NCBI RefSeq assembly: GCF_000620805.1
Contig: NZ_KK211187.1
Location: forward strand, 2,156,398 to 2,220,397
Source: Exiguobacterium undae DSM 14481
Lineage (GTDB): Bacteria; Bacillota; Bacilli; Exiguobacteriales; Exiguobacteriaceae
Direction of reading: 5' to 3'
Length of the DNA stretch: 64,000 nucleotides
Position 1 is the stretch's first letter. Each line of letters starts with the position of its first letter. A program made the translations under genes and the position numbers. Below, one piece after another: positions 19,133 to 27,700 of this stretch. Below the pieces are notes generated by a model that was given only the letters and a program-made list of their open reading frames with translations, had not been told where the DNA came from and did no database searches.

Positions 19133-19175
19133 CGTTTCACCCTCATTTCCTTACTTCAAACACGCGGAGGTTCAC

Positions 19176-20078
19176 ATGCCCTATTTCACTTTATTCATGG
19201 CGCTCTTTTTTATCTCGACATCTGCAATTTTTGTTAAATGGGCCGAAACCCCGATTGAAGCCGTTGCTTTTTTCCGGATGCTGTTTTCAACGTTGCTGTT
19301 GCTCCCGTTGATCCACTTAAAAGAATTGCTCAGCCTCAGTTCGACAACGATTCGCCATATGATTTTGAGCGGCATTCTGTTAGCCGGTCACTTCTGGCTG
19401 TGGTTTCTGTCTCTTGATTATACGACAGTTGCCAGCTCGACGCTCTTCGTAACGGCAAGTCCGATTTTTGTCTTGATCGGAAACGCCGTCTTCTTTAAAC
19501 AACATCCGTCCAAAAAGGCGCTCTTTTTTGTTGGTGTCGCCCTCCTTGGTGGCGGGCTCGTTGCTTACGGTGACATCGCGGTAGGTCCGCGTGCCTTAAT
19601 CGGCGACGGACTGGCGTTGCTGGCAACGATTCTTGTCGCCGGTTACTGGTTGCTCGGTCAACATGTCCGGACAAGCGTTTCGACGAATACCTATTCATTT
19701 GGTGTGTACGCCGTTTCTTCCGTCGTCCTGTTGCTGTTTTCACTCATCCAATCGGTCAACCTCGTCGCTGCGTTTCAAGTCGACTGGCGTATCTATGTTC
19801 TACTCGCAGTGTTCCCGACATTGCTCGGTCATAACTTGTTCAACTGGGCCTTGTCCCGTGTCAGTGCCAGCATCGTCAGCATCACGATACTTGGTGAAGC
19901 CGTCTGGGGAATGATTTTTGGTTACTTCTTGTTCCAGGAATCGTTGACGTGGATCCAGATTGCCGGAGCCACACTGTTACTAGTCGGGATTGGTCTGTTT
20001 CTCCGACGCAATGAACGTGACATACGGGAACAATTCGCTCAACAAAACGCTGCCACAACGTCCGAATCCGAACGTTAA
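19176..20078 (+). CDS. EamA/DMT-family transporter
   Basis: A 300-residue membrane protein with ten predicted helices in two EamA repeats (about 3-135 and 150-285). Hallmarks are AIFVKWAETPIEAVAFFRMLFS in the first helix pair and GAVWGMIFGYFLFQESLTWIQIAGATLLLVGI in the second repeat. The family exports amino acids and other metabolites. The start at 19176 is chosen for GCGGAGG directly upstream; a longer open frame back to 19011 would overlap topB. The substrate is unknown. Confidence 0.88.
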   Translation: MPYFTLFMALFFISTSAIFVKWAETPIEAVAFFRMLFSTLLLLPLIHLKELLSLSSTTIRHMILSGILLAGHFWLWFLSLDYTTVASSTLFVTASPIFVLIGNAVFFKQHPSKKALFFVGVALLGGGLVAYGDIAVGPRALIGDGLALLATILVAGYWLLGQHVRTSVSTNTYSFGVYAVSSVVLLLFSLIQSVNLVAAFQVDWRIYVLLAVFPTLLGHNLFNWALSRVSASIVSITILGEAVWGMIFGYFLFQESLTWIQIAGATLLLVGIGLFLRRNERDIREQFAQQNAATTSESER

Positions 20079-20128
20079 CGCCAACTGGATGCCCTTGATT
20101 CAAAGGACATCCAGCTTGGTGTTTTTTT
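20077..20128. terminator. Bidirectional terminator between EamA and DHA2 genes
   Basis: A stem of AACGCCAActGGATGcCCTT-type bases pairs with AAGGaCATCCAG..TTGGTGTT, followed by a T-run on the + strand. It overlaps both stop codons. Confidence 0.85.
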
Positions 20129-21587
20129 AGTTGGTCGGATCTTCCGGACGTACTTTCGGCAGACGAAACGTCATCAAAAAGGCGAGCACGGCACAGACTA
20201 ATCCCCCGATGAAGACGAGATGTAATCCGTTTGCCAGCGCCTGTTCAGCTGCCGACTGGACTTCCGTTCCGTACCGTCCCGCTGTATCCGACTGGAAAAA
20301 CGGATCGATTGAATACGCGGACAGCAACGGCGAATCACTGAAGGCTTGAATGATCGAAACGTTAAACAACGTGCCGAAAATCGCAACACCAAGCGTCTGC
20401 CCGGTGGTACTTAAAAAGGAATTGACGGCAGTTGCGGACCCCCGGAGTGACCAGTCGACGGATGTCTGGAGCACGACCATGAAAACAGGTTGAGCGAGAC
20501 CAAAGCCGATTCCGATTAAGGAGACGGCAAGGTAGATGAAGACGTCACTCGACGCCCGGTCAATGAAGGTCAAGATGATCATGCCGACAACCAGCAACCC
20601 CATTCCGGTCATCGTCCGGTAACGCGGCGAAGCAATTCCAATCGTCCGTCCGCCGATGATCGCAGTAATCGTCCAGAACAACGATAAAGGCATCAGCATG
20701 AATCCGGCCTCGGTCGGACTTTTCCCGAGTACGCCCTGTGCAAAAATCGGAATATAAGCGGACATCGAGACAAGGACCCAGGCGGAAAAGAAGACGGCCA
20801 GATTAATGACGAGAATGACCGGATGACGAATCACGGCCGGCGGCAACAACGGATCCGCCGCTTTCTTTTCGACCCGGTAAAACCAAAACAGCAACCCGGC
20901 GCTGACACCAAAACTGATCAAGATGACCGGACGCAAAAATGTCTCGGACTCACTGCCCGACAATAAGGCATACAGCAACGCACTCATTCCGACGGCAAAT
21001 AAAACAGCTCCCCGGTAATCAATTTTCCGGGTCGTGGCTTTAACGGTTTCCTTGTAATACACGACGATCATGATAAACGAAATCAAGGCAAACGGAACGT
21101 TGAGTAAAAAGATGTAGCGCCACGATAACGTTTCGACTAAAAATCCGCCGACGAGTGGTCCCGCCACACCGGAAATTCCCCAGACCGCACTGAGGACACC
21201 TTGGATTTTCCCACGTTCTTCGTATGTATAAAGATCTCCGATGATGGTCATCGCAATCGGTAAAACCGCTCCGGCGCCAATGCCTTGGACGGCACGGAAG
21301 ATGATCAAGGATTCCATCGTCTGAGCAAGCCCGCAGGCTAACGAGGCGAGTGTAAACACGCCGATTCCGAACAACAAGACACGTTTGCGTCCGTACAGGT
21401 CGGCCATCTTGCCGTAAATCGGGGTCGAAACCGCCATGAACAGCAGGAATCCTGCAAAAATCCAGCTGACGAGTTTGGCCCCGTTCAACTCACTGGCCAT
21501 GACCGGTGTTGCCGTCGCGACGATCGTTCCCTCAATCGCGGCTAAAAATGTGGCTAATAATAAGGCAATCGTGACGTTTTTTCTCAC
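20127..21587 (-). CDS. DHA2-family drug:H+ antiporter (14-helix MFS)
   Basis: A 486-residue EmrB/QacA-type exporter. The first helix is IALLLATFLAAIEGTIVATATPVM with the acidic residue typical of DHA2, motif A is GKMADLYGRKRVL, and motif C is GISGVAGPLVGGFLVETLSWRYIFLLNVPFA. About 14 helices are predicted. The start is taken as GTG at 21587 (VRKNVTIALL); the open frame reaches 21707, but that extension is polar and unlike the family. It is divergent from the SDR gene. Multidrug export is the family role; the substrate is unproven. Confidence 0.88.
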   Translation of the reverse strand: MRKNVTIALLLATFLAAIEGTIVATATPVMASELNGAKLVSWIFAGFLLFMAVSTPIYGKMADLYGRKRVLLFGIGVFTLASLACGLAQTMESLIIFRAVQGIGAGAVLPIAMTIIGDLYTYEERGKIQGVLSAVWGISGVAGPLVGGFLVETLSWRYIFLLNVPFALISFIMIVVYYKETVKATTRKIDYRGAVLFAVGMSALLYALLSGSESETFLRPVILISFGVSAGLLFWFYRVEKKAADPLLPPAVIRHPVILVINLAVFFSAWVLVSMSAYIPIFAQGVLGKSPTEAGFMLMPLSLFWTITAIIGGRTIGIASPRYRTMTGMGLLVVGMIILTFIDRASSDVFIYLAVSLIGIGFGLAQPVFMVVLQTSVDWSLRGSATAVNSFLSTTGQTLGVAIFGTLFNVSIIQAFSDSPLLSAYSIDPFFQSDTAGRYGTEVQSAAEQALANGLHLVFIGGLVCAVLAFLMTFRLPKVRPEDPTN

Positions 21588-21745
21588 GCTGTTCAACTCG
21601 CTTTCTGTGGATGTTCCACCGTCCTTATCATACCGATGATCACCCGACTTCCAAAAGGAGATGCTTACGGAGCAGGAATCGGGGGAACAATAGGGAATGA
21701 TAAGCATATAGAGATTGATTTACCAACCGAATGGAGGATTTTATT

Positions 21746-22555
21746 ATGTTACGAAAAACCGCTTTGATCACAGGTGCTTCCGGAGGAATCGGTCTTGATT
21801 TAGCCGTCCTCGCAGCACGCGATGGTTTTGATTGTGTTCTGGTCGCCCGCAATGAGAAGAAACTCACTGAATTGAAACACGTTCTTGAAAAACGTTATCA
21901 AATTAAAGCATACACGTTTGCTGCTGACCTGTCGCAGGCGGACAGCGTCTCCCGTGTCATTGATTATCTCGACGAACATGAACTGACAGTCGATTTATTG
22001 TTCAACAACGCCGGCTTTGCCACGTCGGGACGTTTTGCGGAAATCGATCCATCAGAAGATATCAACTCGATTCACGTCAACGTCGTCGCTCTGACGGATC
22101 TGACGAAACGATTGGTTCCGGGTATGATTGACCGTGGATTTGGTCGCATCCTCAATGTCGCTTCGGTCGCCGCCTTTATGCCGGGTCCCTACATGAGCGT
22201 CTATTATGCAACAAAGGCGTACGTCTTGTCGTTCTCAGAAGCGCTGGCGTCAGAACTCGACGGATCCGGTGTCACGGTCACGTGTCTCTGTCCAGGACCA
22301 ACGGATACGAACTTCTTTGACCGGGCTAAAATCACGTTACCGTTCAAAAGTATGCCGTCACATCTCGTCGCATTCGCCGGCTACCGCGGCACATTAAAAG
22401 GAAAACGGGTCGTCGTGCCGGGTGCAAGCAACCGTGCCATGGTGACCGTCGCGAAATTCCTGCCACGCCGTCTCTTGACGGAAGTGACGGGTCGCATTCA
22501 AAATCCGGATCAGCAACAAGAGACGCCGGAAGAGGAATTCAGCTTCTCCAATTGA
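21746..22555 (+). CDS. Short-chain dehydrogenase/reductase
   Basis: A 269-residue classical SDR. The nucleotide motif TGASGGIG is at residues 9-16, NNAG lies near residue 85, the catalytic Ser is in NVASVAAF, and Y153/K157 form YxxxK (YYATK). The arrangement resembles the DltE/YqjQ group of SDRs with a basic C-terminus. The ATG at 21746 is chosen because ATGGAGG provides its ribosome site. The substrate is not identifiable. Confidence 0.9.
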   Translation: MLRKTALITGASGGIGLDLAVLAARDGFDCVLVARNEKKLTELKHVLEKRYQIKAYTFAADLSQADSVSRVIDYLDEHELTVDLLFNNAGFATSGRFAEIDPSEDINSIHVNVVALTDLTKRLVPGMIDRGFGRILNVASVAAFMPGPYMSVYYATKAYVLSFSEALASELDGSGVTVTCLCPGPTDTNFFDRAKITLPFKSMPSHLVAFAGYRGTLKGKRVVVPGASNRAMVTVAKFLPRRLLTEVTGRIQNPDQQQETPEEEFSFSN

Positions 22556-22568
22556 TCCGTCAGACAAG

Positions 22569-22615
22569 AAAAGACGTTCGTCGCGTCCCTGCTGGGAATC
22601 GACGGACGTCTTTTT
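22569..22615. terminator. Bidirectional terminator after the SDR gene
   Basis: AAAAGACGTtCGTCG pairs with CGACGgACGTCTTTTT. It serves both the + SDR gene and the minus-strand operon ending at 22619. Confidence 0.85.
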
Positions 22616-22618
22616 GGA

Positions 22619-22996
22619 TTAGTGCATCTGATTCGGACGGTGAATATGATCCGTCCACCATTTTTGAAGCGTTCGCGGCAATGAGGTATAGCGATACACA
22701 TACCGGAACGTGACCAGCGCCGTCACCATCGTCATATAGCCGGTCGAGAGCATCAATAACCAGGCAACGATCGATAAAAATAAATCGGTCTCAAAAAATA
22801 AATGTCCGATCAGTCCCCCTTCGACTGATGTGATCATCATCGCGGCCGGAAAAATGGCAGCTGCCAGTAAATAAAAGCCGGCATACCGCCCCCGGACCGT
22901 TCGCTTCAGCAATAAGATACTTCCAAATAACAGACCAAACGCTGCAATAAGTACTAACAACAACAGATACGTTATGGATAGCGCTGAACCAATCAT
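22619..22996 (-). CDS. Small multi-pass membrane protein, unknown
   Basis: A 125-residue protein with about four hydrophobic segments (residues 6-29, 38-62, 66-85, 86-105) and a basic, aromatic C-terminus (KWWTDHIHRP). I do not recognise a family. It begins 31 bases after the ECF S-component stop, with GGAGTG as ribosome site, and ends at the shared terminator, so it is probably the last gene of the ECF operon. It may be an accessory membrane subunit. Confidence 0.65.
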   Translation of the reverse strand: MIGSALSITYLLLLVLIAAFGLLFGSILLLKRTVRGRYAGFYLLAAAIFPAAMMITSVEGGLIGHLFFETDLFLSIVAWLLMLSTGYMTMVTALVTFRYVYRYTSLPRTLQKWWTDHIHRPNQMH

Positions 22997-23027
22997 GATA
23001 CTTCACTCCAGTCTCATGGGATTACTT

Positions 23028-23594
23028 CTATTTACCCGATTTCCCGTCAAACGAGTGCAAAATCCGTAAAAAAATCGGATGCAACATCCAGATGAACACC
23101 GCGTTCGACACCCCGTGCAACAAATCAAACACACCGCCTGTCAGCAACAAAGTCACAAACGCTTCAGGCGAAAAACCGGTAAAAATCAAAAATCCTAAAT
23201 TACTGATCCACCCATACAAAAAACCGGCCATTGCACCATAGATCGATAACATGATCCGTGATTTCATCCCCGGCAATACACAAAAGAGACTGATTGCAGC
23301 ATAGGCGATGATTTGAAACAGGACAAACGGTCCGCTTCCTAAAAACAGACTGGTCAGCACAACGACAAGCATCCCGGAAATGGCCCCGATGACCGGACTG
23401 ACGCACGCAGCAAGCAACAAGACAAGCGCCGTGGCCGGTTGAACATTCGGGACACTGGCAAACAGTAGCCGGCCGACAATCGCCGCTGCCGTGACCAAGG
23501 CGATGAAACGCAACATCGATTCTGAGACGGGACGGTATTCAAACCGGAGCACGATCAAACTGATCAGAACGACGGCAACGAGAATCAATTCCAT
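23028..23594 (-). CDS. ECF transporter S component (substrate-binding membrane subunit)
   Basis: A 188-residue integral membrane protein with about six helices. The region after the second helix, ASVPNVQPATALVLLLA (near residue 47), matches the NVQP-T-A pattern of energy-coupling-factor S components of the cobalamin/CbrT-like and related groups. It overlaps the ATPase gene by 10 bases. S components bind a vitamin with high affinity and pair with EcfT and EcfA. With a DUF4430 lipoprotein in the same operon, a cobamide or corrinoid-like substrate is the best guess, but sequence alone does not settle it. Confidence 0.78.
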   Translation of the reverse strand: MELILVAVVLISLIVLRFEYRPVSESMLRFIALVTAAAIVGRLLFASVPNVQPATALVLLLAACVSPVIGAISGMLVVVLTSLFLGSGPFVLFQIIAYAAISLFCVLPGMKSRIMLSIYGAMAGFLYGWISNLGFLIFTGFSPEAFVTLLLTGGVFDLLHGVSNAVFIWMLHPIFLRILHSFDGKSGK

Positions 23595-24550
23595 TCGTAG
23601 ACCCTGCTTTGCTCGATAAAGGCAGCCGCCGGACCGTCATAGGCGACTTCTCCCTGGACGAGATAAATGACACGGGTCGCATGGACGATTACGTCCGGAT
23701 CATGTGTGGCGATGACGATTAATTTTTGCGGCTGCGCAAGCAACGCATCGATGAAGACCGTGCGGTGTTGATTCGACAAACCGGCCGTCGGTTCATCAAA
23801 GTAGTACGCGTCTTTTGACCACGATATCCGGGCTAGTACCTGTTGTTTTTGTTCGGCAAAGGTCAAGTTTTCACCGGCAAGAGCCGGTGCGAGTGCTGGA
23901 TGAGCCGGGATATACCGCTTGTCTCCTGTCCGTTTGACTTTGCCATACAGCGGCCGGTCGACGCCTAACAATAAACGTAGAAGAGTTGATTTCCCGCTTC
24001 CGTTCGCTCCAATCAAGGCGACCCGTTCTCCGGACCGAAATGAGATCTGACTGACTGCCAAAGCGTACTTCGCTTGTAACGGGTAACGGTGTTCGACGCG
24101 AATCATCTCGTCGATGACTGGACCAATTGATGTCTCTTGAAACGCTGTTCGTTGCACACGATGCTGAGGTGTCACCGAGTACGTGACGTGACACGTAAAA
24201 CGCTGTTCGATTTCAGCTAATAAGGATTGCAGACGCGACTTGCGCGTTTGATCCAAAAATAAAAACGGTTCTGCCAAAAAAATTGACTTTGGCAGTGACG
24301 CCAACGTATAGCCGAGTGAGACAAGTTGTTGTTCACCGGACGACAATTCACTGGTTTCCCGGTCAAAAAAGGCTTCCAGTCCCAGCAAGGTCGCCAGTTC
24401 ACCGGCAACAAATAAACTGGTCGTCGACAGTAAATCACGGACACGGCCATGCAACAACCGGTCGGGACGGATGACGTCCGCCCCCTCGGATTGTGCCAAA
24501 CGTTCCAACGTCTCAAGCGAGCCGGTTTCGTCGGTAATGATAGTAGGCAT
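23585..24550 (-). CDS. Fused, half-degenerate double ECF ATPase
   Basis: A 321-residue protein with two joined ABC halves, shorter than the about 480-570 residues of normal fused ECF ATPases. The first half (about 1-145) lacks Walker A altogether. It keeps a signature ELSSGEQQ (68-75) and has a damaged Walker B (SIFLAEP, Ala93 for Asp). The second half (about 150-321) has intact Walker A GANGSGKST (181-189), Walker B YYFDEPTAG (D252/E253) and H-loop His283. Its signature position reads LTFAEQ (229-234) with both glycines lost. The motifs complement each other into one composite ATP site. ATG 24550 is preferred over GTG 24553 (GGAGG 8 bases before). It overlaps the T gene by 38 bases. Confidence 0.8.
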   Translation of the reverse strand: MPTIITDETGSLETLERLAQSEGADVIRPDRLLHGRVRDLLSTTSLFVAGELATLLGLEAFFDRETSELSSGEQQLVSLGYTLASLPKSIFLAEPFLFLDQTRKSRLQSLLAEIEQRFTCHVTYSVTPQHRVQRTAFQETSIGPVIDEMIRVEHRYPLQAKYALAVSQISFRSGERVALIGANGSGKSTLLRLLLGVDRPLYGKVKRTGDKRYIPAHPALAPALAGENLTFAEQKQQVLARISWSKDAYYFDEPTAGLSNQHRTVFIDALLAQPQKLIVIATHDPDVIVHATRVIYLVQGEVAYDGPAAAFIEQSRVYEWN

Positions 24551-25214
24551 CACGCAACCCTCCTTTTGAGAAAATCAACAGTAATGGTAAAAGAAAAGCG
24601 GCTGCGAGTTCGAATGGGGTCGTCAATCCATAAAAGGCACCACCGATCAACAAACCTTTGAGCACGTCCCGATGCGTCAAGCGTTGGAGGCGACTGGGCA
24701 CTGCCTCAATCGGCAGCAGATGATACAGCGCAATTCGTTCCAGCTTCACTTCAAGCGACTGTTTCGGATGACTCATCTTCACTTCCGGCCAAGTGCGCAG
24801 CAGCGATGGCACAATCGCCAGGACCATCCCGGTCAGACGTGTCAGCCGGGGCAGGACTCGAAAGAGCGGACCCATCTGTTCCAGACGAACGAGTGTAAAA
24901 ACGAGTTGACTGGACGTGACGAAGACCGCGACGGTCAACCCTGTCATCCAAATTCCGTAAGCATCGATCGAGGCCCCCACGAGCAGCGGAGCATACATCA
25001 AACCGACATAGAGCAGTGGAAGCAAGAGGTAACGAAAAACCGTCCATTCGCGGATCCCGATAAAGAACAACAGATGAAAGATCAGAAGAACGATCAGGTG
25101 CGTTGTCAGAAAGAACGGGACCGATAACATCGCCACTAAAAAAAGAGCGACATTCAGCGGATGAAGTCTCTCCCGTTCTGCCTTACTGAAAATAAGCCAT
25201 TGCATCTTTTTCAA
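24513..25214 (-). CDS. ECF transporter T component (EcfT-like)
   Basis: A 233-residue membrane protein with four to six helices in the N-terminal 110 residues, then a cytoplasmic coupling region and one or two C-terminal helices. It matches the CbiQ/EcfT layout. The usual Ala-Arg-Gly coupling motif is degenerate (ERIALYHLLPI). The start may be TTG at 25214 (GGAGTG 5 bases before) or ATG at 25205. It overlaps the DUF4430 gene, so the cluster is translationally linked. EcfT bridges the S component and the ATPases. Confidence 0.75.
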   Translation of the reverse strand: MKKMQWLIFSKAERERLHPLNVALFLVAMLSVPFFLTTHLIVLLIFHLLFFIGIREWTVFRYLLLPLLYVGLMYAPLLVGASIDAYGIWMTGLTVAVFVTSSQLVFTLVRLEQMGPLFRVLPRLTRLTGMVLAIVPSLLRTWPEVKMSHPKQSLEVKLERIALYHLLPIEAVPSRLQRLTHRDVLKGLLIGGAFYGLTTPFELAAAFLLPLLLIFSKGGLRDAYYHYRRNRLA

Positions 25215-25596
25215 ACCGCCACTCCAGGCGGTCGCCGTCTTTTAACTCATACGCGGCAGCACCAACCTGTCCCGGTTTATCGTTGACACCAAATACCCAG
25301 CCGCTGCTCGCGCCGGCTGATTTTTCCCGGATCCCGTCTACGGCAGTGACATAACTCATGTCGCCTTTACCGGTCTTGACGACAGCTAAATCCGTCTCTT
25401 CCAACGCATCCAGTGCCGTGTCCGATTTCGTCAAACACATTTTGTCCTCGAACAAGGTTTTTTTATCGGCATGATCGACAACGGATACTTCGACCGATCG
25501 GTCACAGGCTTTAGCACTTTCATTATCCGTCGTTGTCGTTTGTTCCGCACACCCCGCCAATACTACGAGACTGCTGATCAGCATCCATTTTTTCAT
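25183..25596 (-). CDS. DUF4430 lipoprotein (transcobalamin-like domain)
   Basis: A 137-residue lipoprotein. The signal peptide ends in VVLAGC with lipidated Cys16, then a Thr/Ser-rich linker leads to a DUF4430 (PF14478) domain, with ECF-type neighbours typical of that family. The pattern GVNDKPGQVGAAAYELKDGDRLEWRF near the C-terminus is the most typical part. Two further cysteines (31 and 54) could form a disulfide. DUF4430 resembles the C-terminal domain of vertebrate transcobalamin and often accompanies ECF vitamin transporters, so it may present a cobamide to the S component. Its ATG overlaps the upstream stop (ATGA). Confidence 0.82.
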   Translation of the reverse strand: MKKWMLISSLVVLAGCAEQTTTTDNESAKACDRSVEVSVVDHADKKTLFEDKMCLTKSDTALDALEETDLAVVKTGKGDMSYVTAVDGIREKSAGASSGWVFGVNDKPGQVGAAAYELKDGDRLEWRFEKDAMAYFQ

Positions 25597-26489
25597 CGTA
25601 CGACTCCTTTTCGTCTTGAAGTTTCAAAACTGTAATTGTATAAAAGAATTTTTTTATCTTGTAACGATTGACCGTCCGATCGGAAATACGTTAATCGAAT
25701 CGCATTCGCGAGCACGTCTTCGCCCGTGTTGACATAGGGAATCAGATCGCCTTGATCATCCACCAGTAACACGGTCGCATCTTGCAGACTGAACGTCTCA
25801 TACAGACCGTCGAGATCCATTTCGACGTAAGGGGTTTTTGATTCATGCAAAATCTGTTTGATCGATAACGTCTTTAACATCGCAAAGGACGTCGAGGCAT
25901 CAATCAGTTTTTGATAATACGACTCCAATGACCGCGTCAATACTTCTTCCCGCGGACGATAGGTCAAGGTTCCCGTCACTTCCTGATACGAGACCTCATA
26001 CCGAACGAACCGGGTCGGCGTTTTCGCAATCAGTTCAAATGTCGCATTCCGCAGATTACCGCCTTGGTCAAACAATAATTGACTTTGCTCCAAGCGTAAC
26101 GAATCATCGCCGATCCGCCGGTCGATATGATCCATTAAGATTTCGAACGAATCATCCGTGATCGTGACCTGTCCCATCTGTTGGGTTTCTTCGCGAAGAG
26201 TGATCGTATCAAACGGACCCAACACTAGCTGTAACAGGAAAAACAGAAATCCGAACAATGCCATGTACCGTTTGTATCTCGAGTTTTTCTTAGGGTGTAA
26301 GACAATCAAAAACAGAATGATGCCAAGCGGCAGTTGAATGTCATAAACGGGAAAGGACACCGCCCCTAAGCAGGCGTAAAAGACGAATTTTAAATATAGA
26401 TACTGTTCTTTTTCGGTTCGCTTCTCTAAAAAGAAGCCAAGGATGATGGCAGCTAACAAAAAAAGTGACCATTGGATGAGAAAGTCCAT
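25593..26489 (-). CDS. Uncharacterised membrane protein with C-terminal soluble domain
   Basis: A 298-residue protein with three or four N-terminal helices (residues 5-20, 30-48, 52-66, 73-92) followed by about 200 soluble residues of mixed alpha/beta character. I do not recognise the family. It sits 6 bases after rnz and overlaps the DUF4430 gene by four bases, which makes it a firm member of the rnz-ECF transcript. The soluble part could face outside and help the lipoprotein, but this is inference. Confidence 0.75.
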   Translation of the reverse strand: MDFLIQWSLFLLAAIILGFFLEKRTEKEQYLYLKFVFYACLGAVSFPVYDIQLPLGIILFLIVLHPKKNSRYKRYMALFGFLFFLLQLVLGPFDTITLREETQQMGQVTITDDSFEILMDHIDRRIGDDSLRLEQSQLLFDQGGNLRNATFELIAKTPTRFVRYEVSYQEVTGTLTYRPREEVLTRSLESYYQKLIDASTSFAMLKTLSIKQILHESKTPYVEMDLDGLYETFSLQDATVLLVDDQGDLIPYVNTGEDVLANAIRLTYFRSDGQSLQDKKILLYNYSFETSRRKGVVR

Positions 26490-26495
26490 ATTGTT

Positions 26496-27401
26496 TTATC
26501 CCTTCATCACGACAGATTGATGATCCATCATGAGGTATGACTCTGGAAATACTTCTCGTGCCTCCGTTTCCAAGCGTTGTTCCTGATCGACGTAGCGCGC
26601 TGAAATGTGCGTCAACAACAGTTTTTTCGCTTGCGCCTGGACAGCGATCTCAGCCGCTTGCCTCGCCGTCGAATGTCCGAACCGTCCGGCATGATCCTGC
26701 TCGGAATCTGCAAATGTCGCCTCATGAATCAAAAGATCGACCTGATCCGCCAAACGGATGCTGTTGTCACAAGGCACCGTATCGCCTAATACGGCGATCT
26801 TGACGCCCGGTTTAGGTGCCCCTAGAAAATCAGCGGATTGATATTCAGTTCCTTCAAAAACAAACGTTGGTTCCTGCTTGATCTGTCGATACAATGGACC
26901 GGAAGGAATGTCTAACCGTTTTAATTCCTCCACCAACAAGGCACCCTTCTCTTCTTCTCCCTCAATCCGGTAACCGAAGGCAGGAAAACGATGTTCCAAC
27001 TCTTCGACGGTGATCCGGAATCCTTCATGTTCATAGGTCCGGCTTGCCTCAACTTCAATGATGTCGAGTGGATACCGCAGATACGTCCCGGTGACGCGTA
27101 ATGTCGCGTCGAGCCACTCCTTTAATCCTTTTGGTCCATAAATCGTCAACAAAGTCGTCCCTTCCAGTGCAGCCCGGGTGCTGATAAAACCTGGCAGTCC
27201 GAAGATATGATCGCCATGCAGGTGCGTGATGAAAATCGTACTGACCTTACGTGGTTTGATCGGACTGTGCAACATCTGATGTTGCGTTGCTTCACCACAA
27301 TCAAATAACCAGGTCATCTTCGGATGTAACAGTGCGATGGATGAGACATTCCGTTGTTTGGACGGCATTCCCGCACCTGTTCCTAAAAAATAAAATTCCA
27401 T
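26496..27401 (-). CDS. rnz: Ribonuclease Z (tRNA 3' processing endonuclease)
   Basis: A 301-residue metallo-beta-lactamase-fold enzyme that trims tRNA precursors lacking an encoded CCA. The zinc site motif THLHGDHIFGLPG gives H60, H62, D64, H65. Further ligands are in LGDTVPCDN and LLTHISARY, and the flexible exosite arm (about residues 150-170, RIEGEEEKGALL) that grips tRNA is present. Length agrees with B. subtilis RNase Z (about 307). It is the first gene of a transcript running into the ECF transporter genes. In B. subtilis rnz (yqjK) is near yqjA/yqjE, and both relatives are nearby here. Confidence 0.96.
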   Translation of the reverse strand: MEFYFLGTGAGMPSKQRNVSSIALLHPKMTWLFDCGEATQHQMLHSPIKPRKVSTIFITHLHGDHIFGLPGFISTRAALEGTTLLTIYGPKGLKEWLDATLRVTGTYLRYPLDIIEVEASRTYEHEGFRITVEELEHRFPAFGYRIEGEEEKGALLVEELKRLDIPSGPLYRQIKQEPTFVFEGTEYQSADFLGAPKPGVKIAVLGDTVPCDNSIRLADQVDLLIHEATFADSEQDHAGRFGHSTARQAAEIAVQAQAKKLLLTHISARYVDQEQRLETEAREVFPESYLMMDHQSVVMKG

Positions 27402-27508
27402 CTTTTTCCCCTTTTCGTAAAATTAGCAATTTTTATACACAAAATACACCTTTCTCGAGCGGAAGCATGATAAACTGTACCCATACTGATTCGAAAGGTG
27501 GTTTTTCC

Positions 27509-27688
27509 ATGACCAAAATCGAACGGACTTATGCACGAATCGTACAAAGTGCCCGGATGTTAAACGAGAACTATCGGCAACAGTATGGGAAATCGATCCA
27601 AATTCAGGACATCGCGACAACCTTACTATGTACGGAAGAACTTGTTCTTGAGTCGATGGAATATTTCGAACGTCCACAATTAACTTAA
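27509..27688 (+). CDS. 59-residue protein with sigma-region-3-like helix-turn-helix
   Basis: A small basic-to-neutral protein starting at ATG 27509 with GAAAGGTGG ahead. The middle and end (GKSIQIQDIATTLLCTEELVLESMEYFE) resemble region 3 of sigma-70 factors of the SigB/SigF type, where a helix-turn-helix precedes 'SEEEV.E.ME'. No region 2 or 4 is present, so it cannot be a sigma factor by itself. It could interfere with, or assist, a sigma factor, or simply be a short HTH. The gene is followed by a 17-bp perfect palindrome terminator. Confidence 0.7.
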   Translation: MTKIERTYARIVQSARMLNENYRQQYGKSIQIQDIATTLLCTEELVLESMEYFERPQLT

Positions 27689-27700
27689 TCGTACAACGAC

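Noticed and set aside
24549-25214. Possible frameshift joining EcfT and the ATPase into one protein.
   Set aside because: Each has its own ribosome site and start, and 38-base overlaps like this are normal in tightly packed operons.
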